From positions 1 through 34,174 of the forward strand of contig PLOC01000081.1 of NCBI GenBank assembly GCA_003141955.1: a stretch of DNA of 34,174 nucleotides. The letters are read 5' to 3'. A program made the position numbers and the translations under genes. The notes under the pieces are model-generated. The model had not been told where the DNA came from. It saw only the letters and a list, made by a program, of their open reading frames with translations, and ran no database searches. Positions 6,902 to 14,452 of this stretch are shown one piece after another. Each line of letters starts with the position of its first letter. Position 1 is the stretch's first letter. Source of the DNA: Chloroflexota bacterium (lineage in GTDB: Bacteria > Chloroflexota > Limnocylindria > Limnocylindrales > CSP1-4).

Positions 6902-7987
6902 CTACTCCCAGCGGAAGGAGCGAGCCGCGATGCCGAGGCAGACAACCAGCCAGCCGGTGAGGATCGCGACGTCCACCCCGAGCGGAGCGACCTGAGTCCC
7001 GTTGACCATGACCTGTCGCAGGGCGTCGGCCAGATAGGTCAGCGGCATGAAGCGAGCGACCGTCTGGAGGAAGCCAGGCAGGAAGTCGAACGAGAAGAAG
7101 ATGCCCGACAGGAACATCATCGGCATCTGGACCACCTGCACCACCCCGGTGGCCTGCTCCTCGGTTTTCAGGAAGGACGCGAGCGCGAAGCCGATGGCCA
7201 GGAACGCGCCGGCCCCGAGGAGAACGAGGCCGGCCGCAGCCAGGAGGTTGCCGACGATCTGAACGTTGAAGAAGATCAGCCCGATGCCGAGGATCACCAC
7301 GGCGTCCACGATGGCCACCATCAGGCGCATCAAGACGTTGCTCCCGACGAGCTTCCAGCGAGCAAGCGGCGTCGCCCCGATGCGCTTGAGGATGCCCTTC
7401 TCTCGCTGCTGCACCAGCGGTATCGCGGCGAAGACGCCGAGCTGCATCAGGGCCATGGCCAGGATGCTCGGGACCAGGTACGCGACGGTGCTGATGTTGG
7501 TGGACGCCAGGGTCATCGGCTGGATCCCGACGACCGCCGTCCCGCCGGCAATCTGCAGGTTCGACGCACCGACGATCTGATCCGCTATCTGCTCGACGAC
7601 CTGACTGGTCTGGCTCTGGCTAGGATCGGTATACAGCTGGATGGAAGTTGCGCTCTTTGCGGCGACGGCGGCGCCGGTGCCGCTCGGAACGACGACTATC
7701 GCCGAGATGTCGCCGTGCTGCATCGCCGCCTCCTCCGCGTCGAGCGAGCCCGTCTGGATCGTCAGGAGAGTGACCTGAGAGAAGGCCTTCTGGAGGGCGA
7801 CCGAGACCTGGCTCCCGTTGTCCTGATCGACGAAGCCGATGGCGACCTTGGTGTCGCTGTTGCCGCCGAAGATCCAGCCGAACAGGAATACGAACATGAC
7901 CGGGAAGAAGAAGGTCCAAAACAGGGCCGCCCTGTCGCGGACCAGGGACCTGATGTTCGCGACCGTCAGCCGCAGGAGGGTGTTCAT
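6902..7987 (-). CDS. ABC-2 type transporter permease
   Basis: A 361-aa membrane subunit of a drug or lipid exporter. One membrane segment follows the start (LFWTFFFPVMFVFLFGWIF, about 22-40). A long extracytoplasmic loop of about 130 residues follows, then five further segments between roughly 165 and 355. This is the ABC2_membrane_3 arrangement with an outer soluble domain between the first and second segments. The amphipathic coupling helix LVQQREKGILKRIGATPL is conserved in the family. The gene starts 10 nt after the ATPase gene on the same strand. The substrate is unknown. Confidence 0.93.
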   Translation of the reverse strand: MNTLLRLTVANIRSLVRDRAALFWTFFFPVMFVFLFGWIFGGNSDTKVAIGFVDQDNGSQVSVALQKAFSQVTLLTIQTGSLDAEEAAMQHGDISAIVVVPSGTGAAVAAKSATSIQLYTDPSQSQTSQVVEQIADQIVGASNLQIAGGTAVVGIQPMTLASTNISTVAYLVPSILAMALMQLGVFAAIPLVQQREKGILKRIGATPLARWKLVGSNVLMRLMVAIVDAVVILGIGLIFFNVQIVGNLLAAAGLVLLGAGAFLAIGFALASFLKTEEQATGVVQVVQMPMMFLSGIFFSFDFLPGFLQTVARFMPLTYLADALRQVMVNGTQVAPLGVDVAILTGWLVVCLGIAARSFRWE

Positions 7988-7997
7988 CTTTCGGCTC

Positions 7998-8927
7998 CTA
8001 GTCGCGCAGGGCTCGACCGGTCAGGTCGAGGAAGACGTCTTCGAGGGTGGCCTGGCGTATCCCCAGGTTCTTCGGCTCCACGCCCAGGCTGTCGGTGAGG
8101 GCCAGCAACGCGCCGATGGTGCCCGCGACATCCCGCGAGTAGAGCACGGTCTGGCCATCTTCCTGGGCGGCCCGCGTCACTCCCTCGAGCTTGCCCAGCT
8201 GGGCGGAGGGGAGCTTGAGGCTCGTGTCGAAGAAGACGGCTCGCTCCTTGAACCGCCGCCCGATCAGCTCCGGAACCGTACCCATCTCCAGGATGTGCCC
8301 GTGGTCCATGATCGCGACCCGGTCGCACAGCTCCGCGGCCTCCTCCATGTAGTGAGTCGTCATGAGGATCGACTTGCCCTGCGCCTGGAGCCCCTTGACC
8401 AGATCCCAGAGTGAGCGGCGCGCCTGGGGATCGAGGCCCGTCGTCGGCTCGTCGAGAAAGATCAGCTCGGGATCGTTGACCAGGGCCAGGGCGATCGACA
8501 GGCGCTGCTGCTGGCCGCCCGAAAGGTTCATCGACCGTGCCTTCGCGCGCTCGCCCAGGTCGACCGCGTCGACAAGCTGCTTGGTGGGCAGATGGTGCGC
8601 GTAAAAGCTGCCGAAGAGATCCAGCAGCTCGGTCACCGTGAGCCGCGGGTACAGCGACACCGTCTGGAGCTGAACTCCGATGCGCTGCTTTATCGATGGT
8701 GCGTGCCTGGTGACGTCCATCCCAAAGACGGTGACGGACCCGGAGTCCGGTTCGCGCAGGCCTTCGAGGATCTCGATCGTGGTCGTCTTGCCGGCCCCGT
8801 TCGGCCCCAGCATGCCGAAGACTTCGCCGCGCGCAACCTGGAAGCTGACCCCGTCGACGGCCTTGACGTCGCCGTAGCACTTGCACAGGTTGGCGACGCC
8901 GATCACAGGCTCGCCGCTTTGCGTCAT
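7998..8927 (-). CDS. ABC transporter ATP-binding protein (ABC-2 exporter)
   Basis: A 309-aa ATPase that powers the adjacent permease. Walker A is GPNGAGKTT (41-49), the signature LSGGQQQR (135-142), Walker B LIFLDE (155-160) and the switch histidine H192 in TTHYMEEA. The C-terminal 90 residues form the DUF4162-like extension common in DrrA/CcmA-type drug or lipid exporters. Start ATG 8927 has AAGGAG upstream. A TAGACT hexamer at 8988-8993 on the minus strand would give a leader of roughly 55 nt, so this operon is not leaderless. Confidence 0.94.
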   Translation of the reverse strand: MTQSGEPVIGVANLCKCYGDVKAVDGVSFQVARGEVFGMLGPNGAGKTTTIEILEGLREPDSGSVTVFGMDVTRHAPSIKQRIGVQLQTVSLYPRLTVTELLDLFGSFYAHHLPTKQLVDAVDLGERAKARSMNLSGGQQQRLSIALALVNDPELIFLDEPTTGLDPQARRSLWDLVKGLQAQGKSILMTTHYMEEAAELCDRVAIMDHGHILEMGTVPELIGRRFKERAVFFDTSLKLPSAQLGKLEGVTRAAQEDGQTVLYSRDVAGTIGALLALTDSLGVEPKNLGIRQATLEDVFLDLTGRALRD

Positions 8928-8987
8928 CTCACTCCTTGCTTCCTGCTTCAGACGGCGCCCGTCCGCCCGCAGGCCCGGCCACGCGTG

Positions 8988-8993
8988 AGTCTA
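8988..8993 (-). promoter_or_regulatory. -10 hexamer of ABC exporter operon (TAGACT)
   Basis: TAGACT on the minus strand lies about 60 nt upstream of ATG 8927. The ribosome-binding site AAGGAG downstream is consistent with a leadered mRNA. No clear -35 was seen. Confidence 0.35.
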
Positions 8994-9016
8994 CCCAGCG
9001 GACCGCAGCCCGGCCG

Positions 9017-9916
9017 TCAGTCCTGAGAATGACCCGGCATCGACCTCTCGGCTGAAATCTCACTTCGGCAGGGTCTCAGCATGTCGGCGGACCGACCGCC
9101 CAGGATCGCGAAGCCCAGCCGCTGGTACAGCCGGATGGCCGCCGTGTTGTCGGCGTATACGCCGAGGTAGATCAGGTCCACACCCTCGGCGCGCGAGTCG
9201 CCGACCAGGACCCGAGTGATGTGCGCGCCGAAGCCGCGACCGCGCCAGCCCGGCCGGGTCCCGATCGACGAGAGGTAACTGGCCCCGTCGAACGTGTAGC
9301 GCTGGCCGGTCGCGACCGGCTCGCCGTCCACGCTGATCACGTAACCGTGGAAATCCGGCCGGCCCAGCGTCAGGCTTATCTCGCGGACGAGGTTCGCATG
9401 ACGGCTGCTCGGGATGTCGAAGGATTCGCCGATCACCCGGGCAAGCGCGTCCGCGCGGGCCGGGATCTCTTCGCCGGTCGAGCGGTTCCAGTGCTCCAGC
9501 ACCGAGCCATCCGGGAGGCTGCGGTCCGTGGCCGCCCCGGGCTCCCGCACGAGAACCATGTCGAACCCGCCGCCCTGATCCACGAAACCGTTGGCTGCCA
9601 GGCGGGCGATGAGATCGTCCGGTTCGCTGAAACCTGGAACGGCCCAGACGTAGGGCCGGCGCTCCAGTGCCTTGAACAGATCGCAGGTCTCGCGCAGTCG
9701 AGCATCGAAAGCGCCCGGATGGGACGGCCAGCGCACGGCGACCAGTCGATTGAAGAACGGCTCCTTCTCGATCGCGGAGAAGAGCAGAACGGCGTCGCCC
9801 AGATCACGCCAGCCGCGCCCCGGGATCGTCACCGCCCGGACCTGGTGCGCCTCCATGAAGCGGAGGGTCCTGGCGTCGAGCCCGAAGAAGGTGGCACTTG
9901 GGTCTGGCAGGGGCAT
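9017..9916 (-). CDS. GNAT-family N-acetyltransferase
   Basis: A 299-aa protein with a C-terminal GNAT domain. The acetyl-CoA pyrophosphate loop is TRPGWRGRGFGAH (motif A, about 216-228), followed by YLGVYADNTAAIRLYQRLGF (motif B, about 250-270). The first 150 residues look like a degenerate second GNAT-like unit (FSEPDDLIARLAANGFVDQGG), as in tandem GNAT enzymes. The amino substrate is unknown. The start at ATG 9916 has TAACGT 6 nt upstream, consistent with a leaderless mRNA. The upstream gene ends 91 nt away on the same strand. Confidence 0.87.
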   Translation of the reverse strand: MPLPDPSATFFGLDARTLRFMEAHQVRAVTIPGRGWRDLGDAVLLFSAIEKEPFFNRLVAVRWPSHPGAFDARLRETCDLFKALERRPYVWAVPGFSEPDDLIARLAANGFVDQGGGFDMVLVREPGAATDRSLPDGSVLEHWNRSTGEEIPARADALARVIGESFDIPSSRHANLVREISLTLGRPDFHGYVISVDGEPVATGQRYTFDGASYLSSIGTRPGWRGRGFGAHITRVLVGDSRAEGVDLIYLGVYADNTAAIRLYQRLGFAILGGRSADMLRPCRSEISAERSMPGHSQD

Positions 9917-9922
9917 GCCCTC

Positions 9923-9928
9923 ACGTTA
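9923..9928 (-). promoter_or_regulatory. -10 hexamer of leaderless promoter (TAACGT)
   Basis: TAACGT on the minus strand ends 6 nt before ATG 9916 of the GNAT gene. It suggests this gene is transcribed separately from the one upstream. Confidence 0.52.
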
Positions 9929-10007
9929 CGGCATCGGGTCGGATTCGATGCGCTTCGAGCGGCCGGCGCCGTTTCGTGCGCAGGGTCGGTTGGTGGCCGG
10001 CTCGAGG

Positions 10008-10772
10008 CTAGTCGCTCCAATGCTCGAGTGCGTGCGCCCAACGCTCGGCCGTCCTGGCGGGGAGCAGCCGGTGGCGGTGAACCGGCCGCTGCTCCAGGTC
10101 GAGGAGAATCGGCCGCAGCATGCTCAGCCAGCCCTGGGCCCGATCGTGCGACAGCTCCTGCCAGGCCAGCACGTCTCCGACGACGCCACTCTCCAGGCGG
10201 CGCCAGACTACGCAGACGCCCGTCTCGCTGTACTGCAGCGAGGCCTGGGTGGCCGGACCGCCCAGTGACCCCGCGACGGTCAGGAACCGCGGCCAGGTTG
10301 AAACGGTCTGCGGATCCTCCAGCGCCTCGATGAGCCGCGTGACGATCCACCACATTCCGTCCGACCCCAGGCTCACGCGGGCTTCGCCCACGGCGAACAT
10401 GTGGCCGTCGCCACGCTCGTTCATCTGGACGACGAGGCCGTCAGGCGCGCCGGGCAGCGAGAACGCGAGCGGCTCGACCGGCGCGCCCGCAATCCGCGGT
10501 TCGTCGGGGCGGGCCGTCGCGGCGTCCGGCATGCTACCCAGGAGCCGAAGAGGCCGGCCCTTCCTGGGTTTCGCGTCGATCCGTCTGCGCATCACGTCCG
10601 CTTCGCCGTCGTCGATCAGGGGCGAGGCATCGCTCCCAGTGGCGTTCGACTCGAGCGCGAACAATCGGGCCAGCTGGTTGTTGTCGGCCAGCCTCGACAT
10701 GACCTTGACCGTCCGGCCGTCGACGACGAACTCACGCATGTCTTCGACGGCGCGCGCCTTGATGCGTCCCAT
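10008..10772 (-). CDS. Uncharacterised 254-aa protein
   Basis: I do not recognise a family. The product is soluble, with an early MREFVVDGRTVKVMSRLADN segment and a stretch rich in charged residues around 30-70. A beta-rich middle (FSLPGAPDGLVVQMNERGDGHMF) precedes a helical C-terminus with several Trp residues (WQELSHDRAQGWLSMLRPILLDL, WAHALEHWSD). The frame is open to 10922. ATG 10772 is chosen because GAGGAA lies about 5 nt upstream and the extension reads as low-quality Arg-rich sequence. No operon partner is certain; the GNAT gene downstream has its own putative promoter. Confidence 0.68.
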   Translation of the reverse strand: MGRIKARAVEDMREFVVDGRTVKVMSRLADNNQLARLFALESNATGSDASPLIDDGEADVMRRRIDAKPRKGRPLRLLGSMPDAATARPDEPRIAGAPVEPLAFSLPGAPDGLVVQMNERGDGHMFAVGEARVSLGSDGMWWIVTRLIEALEDPQTVSTWPRFLTVAGSLGGPATQASLQYSETGVCVVWRRLESGVVGDVLAWQELSHDRAQGWLSMLRPILLDLEQRPVHRHRLLPARTAERWAHALEHWSD

Positions 10773-11171
10773 GCCATTCCTCGCTTCGTTCGCTGCGCTG
10801 TCACCGATCGTCGCCGAAGACAACGATCGGGCCCGCCCGAAGGCGGGTCGAGTCCAGCACAAGCGACCGCGCAAGGGCACCGACGCCGTCGCGATGCGCC
10901 CGGGCGCCAGCCCGGTGCACATAAGCGTAACGCGTTCGCAGGTGTCGAGTGGGACTGTTGGCGCACATCGCCAGTACCAATGGGCTAATGCCGGGCGGCG
11001 CCACGCGGCCGCGTGCCAGGGAGCACCGGCGCGATGCGGCTGGAGTCGCCGCCAAGGGCGATCTGCCGCATGCGTCGCAGGTGCGCGCGGTGTCGGCCGC
11101 GGGAACTCTATACTCGGGCTGCCCCGCCGATCGGAACCGACCGGCGAACTGTGTCTTGAGGAGCCCTCGTC
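10773..11171. other. Intergenic region between divergent genes
   Basis: No gene is supported here. The right end holds the aminotransferase promoter and ribosome-binding site. A small hairpin (CGGGC-GCCA-GCCCG) lies near 10900. Short frames on both strands read as Arg/Ala-rich sequence without family features. Confidence 0.5.
11109..11114 (+). promoter_or_regulatory. -10 hexamer TATACT of aminotransferase gene
   Basis: TATACT is close to consensus and unusually AT-rich for this region. It predicts a leader of about 50 nt ending at a TTGAGGAG ribosome-binding site before ATG 11172. Confidence 0.5.
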
Positions 11172-12596
11172 ATGGATCGCACCGGACAGGAACCCGTCGT
11201 CTCAGCCACCGCCGCCTCCAGGGCCGGCGAACCGGCCGGCGACCCGCGTCCGGCAGGCGCCGCGCCGGCAGACTCGGGCCTCGTCGCCCGGGGCGACTTC
11301 GCCGCGCTCTCCAGGCCTCACCTCTCCCCCATCCTGGGCCGCTACTACGAGCGCAGCTGGGACCACGGCGAAGGCCACACCCTGTACGACTCGGCCGGGC
11401 GCGGCTTCCTCGACTTCGCCTGCGGCATCGCCACTACCTCCCTGGGTCACCACCATCCGGCGGTCACGCAGGCGATCAAGGACCAGGCCGACAAGCTGCT
11501 CCACATCTGCAACGCCCTCGGCTACCTCGAGCCCGTCGGCCAGCTGGCCACGATGCTCGCCGACGCGTGCCCGGACCCGCTCGACACCGTCTTCTTCGGA
11601 AACTCCGGCACCGAGGCCGTCGAGGGTGCGCTCAAGCTCGCTCGGCGCGTCACCGGCCGGCCCGGCATCATCGCCTTTCGGGGAGCCTTCCACGGCCGAA
11701 CCTTCGGCGCCGCATCGATCACGAGCTCGAGCATCAACTACCGGCTCGGCTACGAGCCGCTGCTGCCGTCGGTCTACCTGACGCCATTCCCAAACGTCTA
11801 CCGCTACTTCGGCGACGACGAAGAGGCGGCCACGGCCGGCGCCATGGGCGCGCTCCGCACTCTCCTGGGCCACGAGATCCCCGCGACATCGGTCGCGGCG
11901 ATCATCATCGAGCCGATCCAGGGAGAGGGCGGCTTCAACCCCGCCCCGATCTCGTTCCTGCGGGAGTTGCGCGCGCTCTGCGACGAAAACGGCATCCTGC
12001 TGATCGCCGACGAGATCCAGTCGGGCATCGCCCGCACCGGCAGGATGTGGGCCTTCGAGTATGCCGACATCGTCCCCGACGTCGTTTGCGTGGCCAAGGC
12101 CCTATGCAACGGCATGCCCATCGGCGCGATCGTCAGCCGCCGCGAGCTCCAGCAGCGCTGGGGCGTCGGCGCCCACGGCACCACCTTCGGCGGCAATCCC
12201 GTCTCTTGCGCGGCGGGCATCGCCGTCATGAGGACGATCGCCGAGCAAGGCCTGGTGGCCAACGCCGCGACGCGCGGCGACGAGCTGATCGCCGGCCTCA
12301 AGGGCCTCATGGACGCGGATGACCGAATCGGTGACGTCCGGGGCCGCGGTCTGATGGTGGGCCTCGAGCTGGTCAGGGATCGGGCCAGCCGCGAACCGGA
12401 TACGGACACGAGCGAGGCGCTCGTTCAGGCGTGCGGCGAGCAGGGTCTGCTGGTCCTCAACTGCGGCACGCACCACAACGTCATCCGCTTCCTGCCCCCG
12501 ATCGACGTCACGGCCGGCGAGATCGCGCAGGGGGTGGAGCTGTTCGGGGCGGCGTTGCGCACCCTGCCGCGGACCGGCGCCTCGGCCGGGGACTGA
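11172..12596 (+). CDS. Class III PLP aminotransferase (4-aminobutyrate transaminase-like)
   Basis: A 474-aa fold-type I aminotransferase moving an amino group from an omega-amino compound to 2-oxoglutarate or pyruvate. Visible PLP-site elements are GNSGTEA (143-149), FHGR (173-176), IEPIQGEGG (246-254), the cofactor-binding aspartate in ADEIQSG (279-285) and lysine K309 in VAKALCNGMPIGA. The Schiff-base lysine context is the class III pattern. The length exceeds ArgD (about 400 aa) and fits GABA or beta-alanine transaminases. The first 40 residues are an Ala/Pro-rich extension. The start at ATG 11172 has TTGAGGAG about 8 nt upstream. It is a single-gene unit; the exact substrate is uncertain. 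Confidence 0.9.
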   Translation: MDRTGQEPVVSATAASRAGEPAGDPRPAGAAPADSGLVARGDFAALSRPHLSPILGRYYERSWDHGEGHTLYDSAGRGFLDFACGIATTSLGHHHPAVTQAIKDQADKLLHICNALGYLEPVGQLATMLADACPDPLDTVFFGNSGTEAVEGALKLARRVTGRPGIIAFRGAFHGRTFGAASITSSSINYRLGYEPLLPSVYLTPFPNVYRYFGDDEEAATAGAMGALRTLLGHEIPATSVAAIIIEPIQGEGGFNPAPISFLRELRALCDENGILLIADEIQSGIARTGRMWAFEYADIVPDVVCVAKALCNGMPIGAIVSRRELQQRWGVGAHGTTFGGNPVSCAAGIAVMRTIAEQGLVANAATRGDELIAGLKGLMDADDRIGDVRGRGLMVGLELVRDRASREPDTDTSEALVQACGEQGLLVLNCGTHHNVIRFLPPIDVTAGEIAQGVELFGAALRTLPRTGASAGD

Positions 12597-12707
12597 CCGC
12601 CGGCGGAATCATTCCCTCATAGAAGCGTCGACGGCTCTGGCTCGGCGGATCCGGACACAGGGCCCGGTGACGGATTGCCGGCGAACCGGGAATTCTGGTT
12701 GGAGGCT

Positions 12708-12902
12708 CTAGCGGTTCCTGTCCAGGAAGGTCATCACGTCTTCGAGGCGGAAGCGTCGATCGCCCCGCTTGCAGACGCGATAGAACGGCAATTCGCCGCG
12801 ATCTCCCAGCCGCTTCACCGTGTTCACGTGCAGGTGAAGCATCTCGGCTACCTCACTCGCGGTAAGCATGGGACCGAGTTCGTTAGCGACCACGGCAGCC
12901 AT
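12708..12902 (-). CDS. Excisionase-family helix-turn-helix DNA-binding protein
   Basis: A 64-aa protein with the MerR-like HTH_17 pattern. LTASEVAEMLHLHVNTVKRL forms the HTH, GELPFYRV the wing entry, and RRFRLEDVMTFLDRN the C-terminus. Such proteins are phage excisionases or chromosomal regulators. No integrase, phage gene or att-like repeat is nearby, so a chromosomal regulator is more likely. The frame is open to 13004, but ATG 12902 has AGAGGA 6 nt upstream and gives the usual family length. Its target is unknown; the membrane-protein gene upstream on the same strand is 253 nt away. Confidence 0.82.
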   Translation of the reverse strand: MAAVVANELGPMLTASEVAEMLHLHVNTVKRLGDRGELPFYRVCKRGDRRFRLEDVMTFLDRNR

Positions 12903-13054
12903 CGATTTCCTCTGCGTCTGGTTCAAACCGAGCGCATCGACTTCCTTGGGGCAGCCAAGCCAGATCCGGCCTGAAGCGACGCGAACCGTACAGACTCCAC
13001 CCAACCGTCACAAGCCGTACTTTGGGCTACGGCCACCCGTACCAGGCATCCGGG

Positions 13055-13080
13055 GGCGAGTGGTACCGGTCCCACTCGCC
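13055..13080. terminator. Perfect 9-bp hairpin between two minus-strand genes
   Basis: GGCGAGTGG (13055-13063) pairs with CCACTCGCC (13072-13080) across an 8-nt loop. It lies 76-101 nt downstream of the stop of the membrane-protein gene. A smaller GCCGTA/TACGGC stem lies at 13014-13033. There is no clear T-run, so factor-independent termination is possible but unproven. Confidence 0.4.
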
Positions 13081-13155
13081 AAATGGGCCGGTCGAGGCGG
13101 GTGGGCGGCGATCCGCTGGTCGAACGCGCGAGCCGCCGGTCCGGCGGATTCGGGC

Positions 13156-14061
13156 TCAGCTTGGGGAGCTTGTCGGAGTTGCCACGCTGCTCGCAGACGG
13201 CGCCTCCGACCCACTCACTGCCGGCAACCCGGTTGGAGCGGGCGAGGCGGAGGGCGCACCGGTCGCGCTCGCGCTGCCGGACGGGGCGGGCGAACCGCTT
13301 GGCCCGGGTGTGGGAGTCGGTGTCGGATTCACCGATGGAACCGCCGGCGGGGAGGGCGCGGGGCTCGTGGCCGGCAGATCGAAGTCGGCCCTGATCGTGT
13401 CGACGTCCGTGGTGAACTGCGTATCCCCCTGCGTGAGCGTGTCGGCCAGCGCGGCGACGTCGTATGCGGTCTTCGCGGTCTCGACCTGCTGCAGCACAGG
13501 CAGGTATTGCTGGTCGTCGCTGAGGAAAGTGCTGACGTCGTCGGCTGCCACGCCCCAATTGCTGCTGCTGACGGCTGTGACCGCGTCGACCCAGCCCTTG
13601 GTCTGGGTGTAGAAGTCCTTGTAGTCCGCCTGCAGCTTGGCGAAATCGAGAGTGTCGGCGGCGATGGCGGCGCGGGCCTTCTCGCGCGGCGGCGACCATT
13701 GGTTCTCGATTTTGGTCCACTCCTGCACGGGCGTGGGCGGAGCCGGGTTGACGTACGTGTAGATCCAGATTGCGCCCAGCAGCACGAACATGCCCGCCAT
13801 GATCGGCAGGTAGGCGACGATCCAGCGATAGGCCGTGCCGTGCTGCTTCCTGCGCCGAGCCGGCGGCACCTTGGCCCGCTTGCCCTCGGTGTGCGGGCGC
13901 GACTCAACCGCCGTCTCCTCCCTGGGAGACTCTTCGGGAGACTCTTCGACGGGCGCGGGATTCGGCCCGGAGACAGGCCCGGGTTTGGGCCCGGAGTCAG
14001 TGCGACCTCGCGTCTTTCGACTGGCCGCCACCGCTCGACCTCGGCGCGTCTGGGGAGACAA
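13156..14061 (-). CDS. Single-pass membrane protein with Ser/Pro/Ala-rich C-terminal tail
   Basis: This 301-aa protein is not of a family I recognise. Residues 1-75 are basic and Pro/Glu-rich and probably cytoplasmic. Residues 79-104 (WIVAYLPIMAGMFVLLGAIW) form one membrane helix. Residues 112-222 are a helical outer domain with several tryptophans. Residues 223-301 are a Pro/Ser/Ala/Thr-rich tail of a type that spans cell envelopes. The start is taken as TTG 14061: AGGAGG lies 6 nt upstream (14068-14073), and the next ATG in either direction is far away or inside the membrane helix. Orientation is inferred from the positively charged N-terminus. Confidence 0.75.
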   Translation of the reverse strand: MSPQTRRGRAVAASRKTRGRTDSGPKPGPVSGPNPAPVEESPEESPREETAVESRPHTEGKRAKVPPARRRKQHGTAYRWIVAYLPIMAGMFVLLGAIWIYTYVNPAPPTPVQEWTKIENQWSPPREKARAAIAADTLDFAKLQADYKDFYTQTKGWVDAVTAVSSSNWGVAADDVSTFLSDDQQYLPVLQQVETAKTAYDVAALADTLTQGDTQFTTDVDTIRADFDLPATSPAPSPPAVPSVNPTPTPTPGPSGSPAPSGSASATGAPSASPAPTGLPAVSGSEAPSASSVATPTSSPS

Positions 14062-14452
14062 TCTGGACCTCCTGACAGTTGCCTGGGAGCATTGCGGCAC
14101 CCGCCTCACCGTCGGACCCCCGGGAACCGATCTGCGCCGGGGAGGCGTCGGAAGTCTAGCGCGATCGAGGCGGCAGCGCGCCTCGGCTGGCCGAAACTCT
14201 CCGCGGCGAACCACCTCCACGAAGGGGTTGGCGGCCCCTCCCGGGGTCTCCCGGCTGGCAAACGCGGCAGCGGTGCGCCGGTCAGCGGAGTTGCCGTATC
14301 GTTCCCAATCGCAACCTTCGCAACCTTGACCCCGGAACCGCTCTCGGTGACACTCGGGGTTCCGCAACGGATAGAGGGCTCCTGCTCACGGAGCAGGGAC
14401 TCCTGTCGGCGTCTCCGCCGATCCAGACCGGCGCAGGACATCGCATTCGAGG
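14062..14452. other. gltB upstream region with tandem repeat and hairpins
   Basis: No gene is supported in these 391 nt between divergent units. Two exact tandem copies of CGCAACCTT lie at 14310-14327. Possible promoter pairs are TTGACC (14326) and GACACT (14349) with a 17-nt spacer, or TATCGT at 14297. Two hairpins follow: CCTGCTC-ACG-GAGCAGG (14381-14397) and TCGGCG-TCTC-CGCCGA (14406-14421). They would lie in the gltB leader. No known riboswitch class is recognised. Confidence 0.45.

Noticed and set aside
10773-10922. N-terminal extension of the 254-aa unknown gene and an overlapping minus-strand frame 10801-11055
   Set aside because: Arg/Ala-rich sequence with no start signal at the right distance; ATG 10772 has a ribosome-binding site.
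12708-12902. Excisionase-type protein as a sign of a prophage or integrative element
   Set aside because: No other phage or recombination gene in the window; such HTH proteins are common as chromosomal regulators.
14062-14367. ATG-started extension of the membrane-protein gene
   Set aside because: The extra 100 residues look non-coding and have no ribosome-binding site, while TTG 14061 has AGGAGG at 6 nt.
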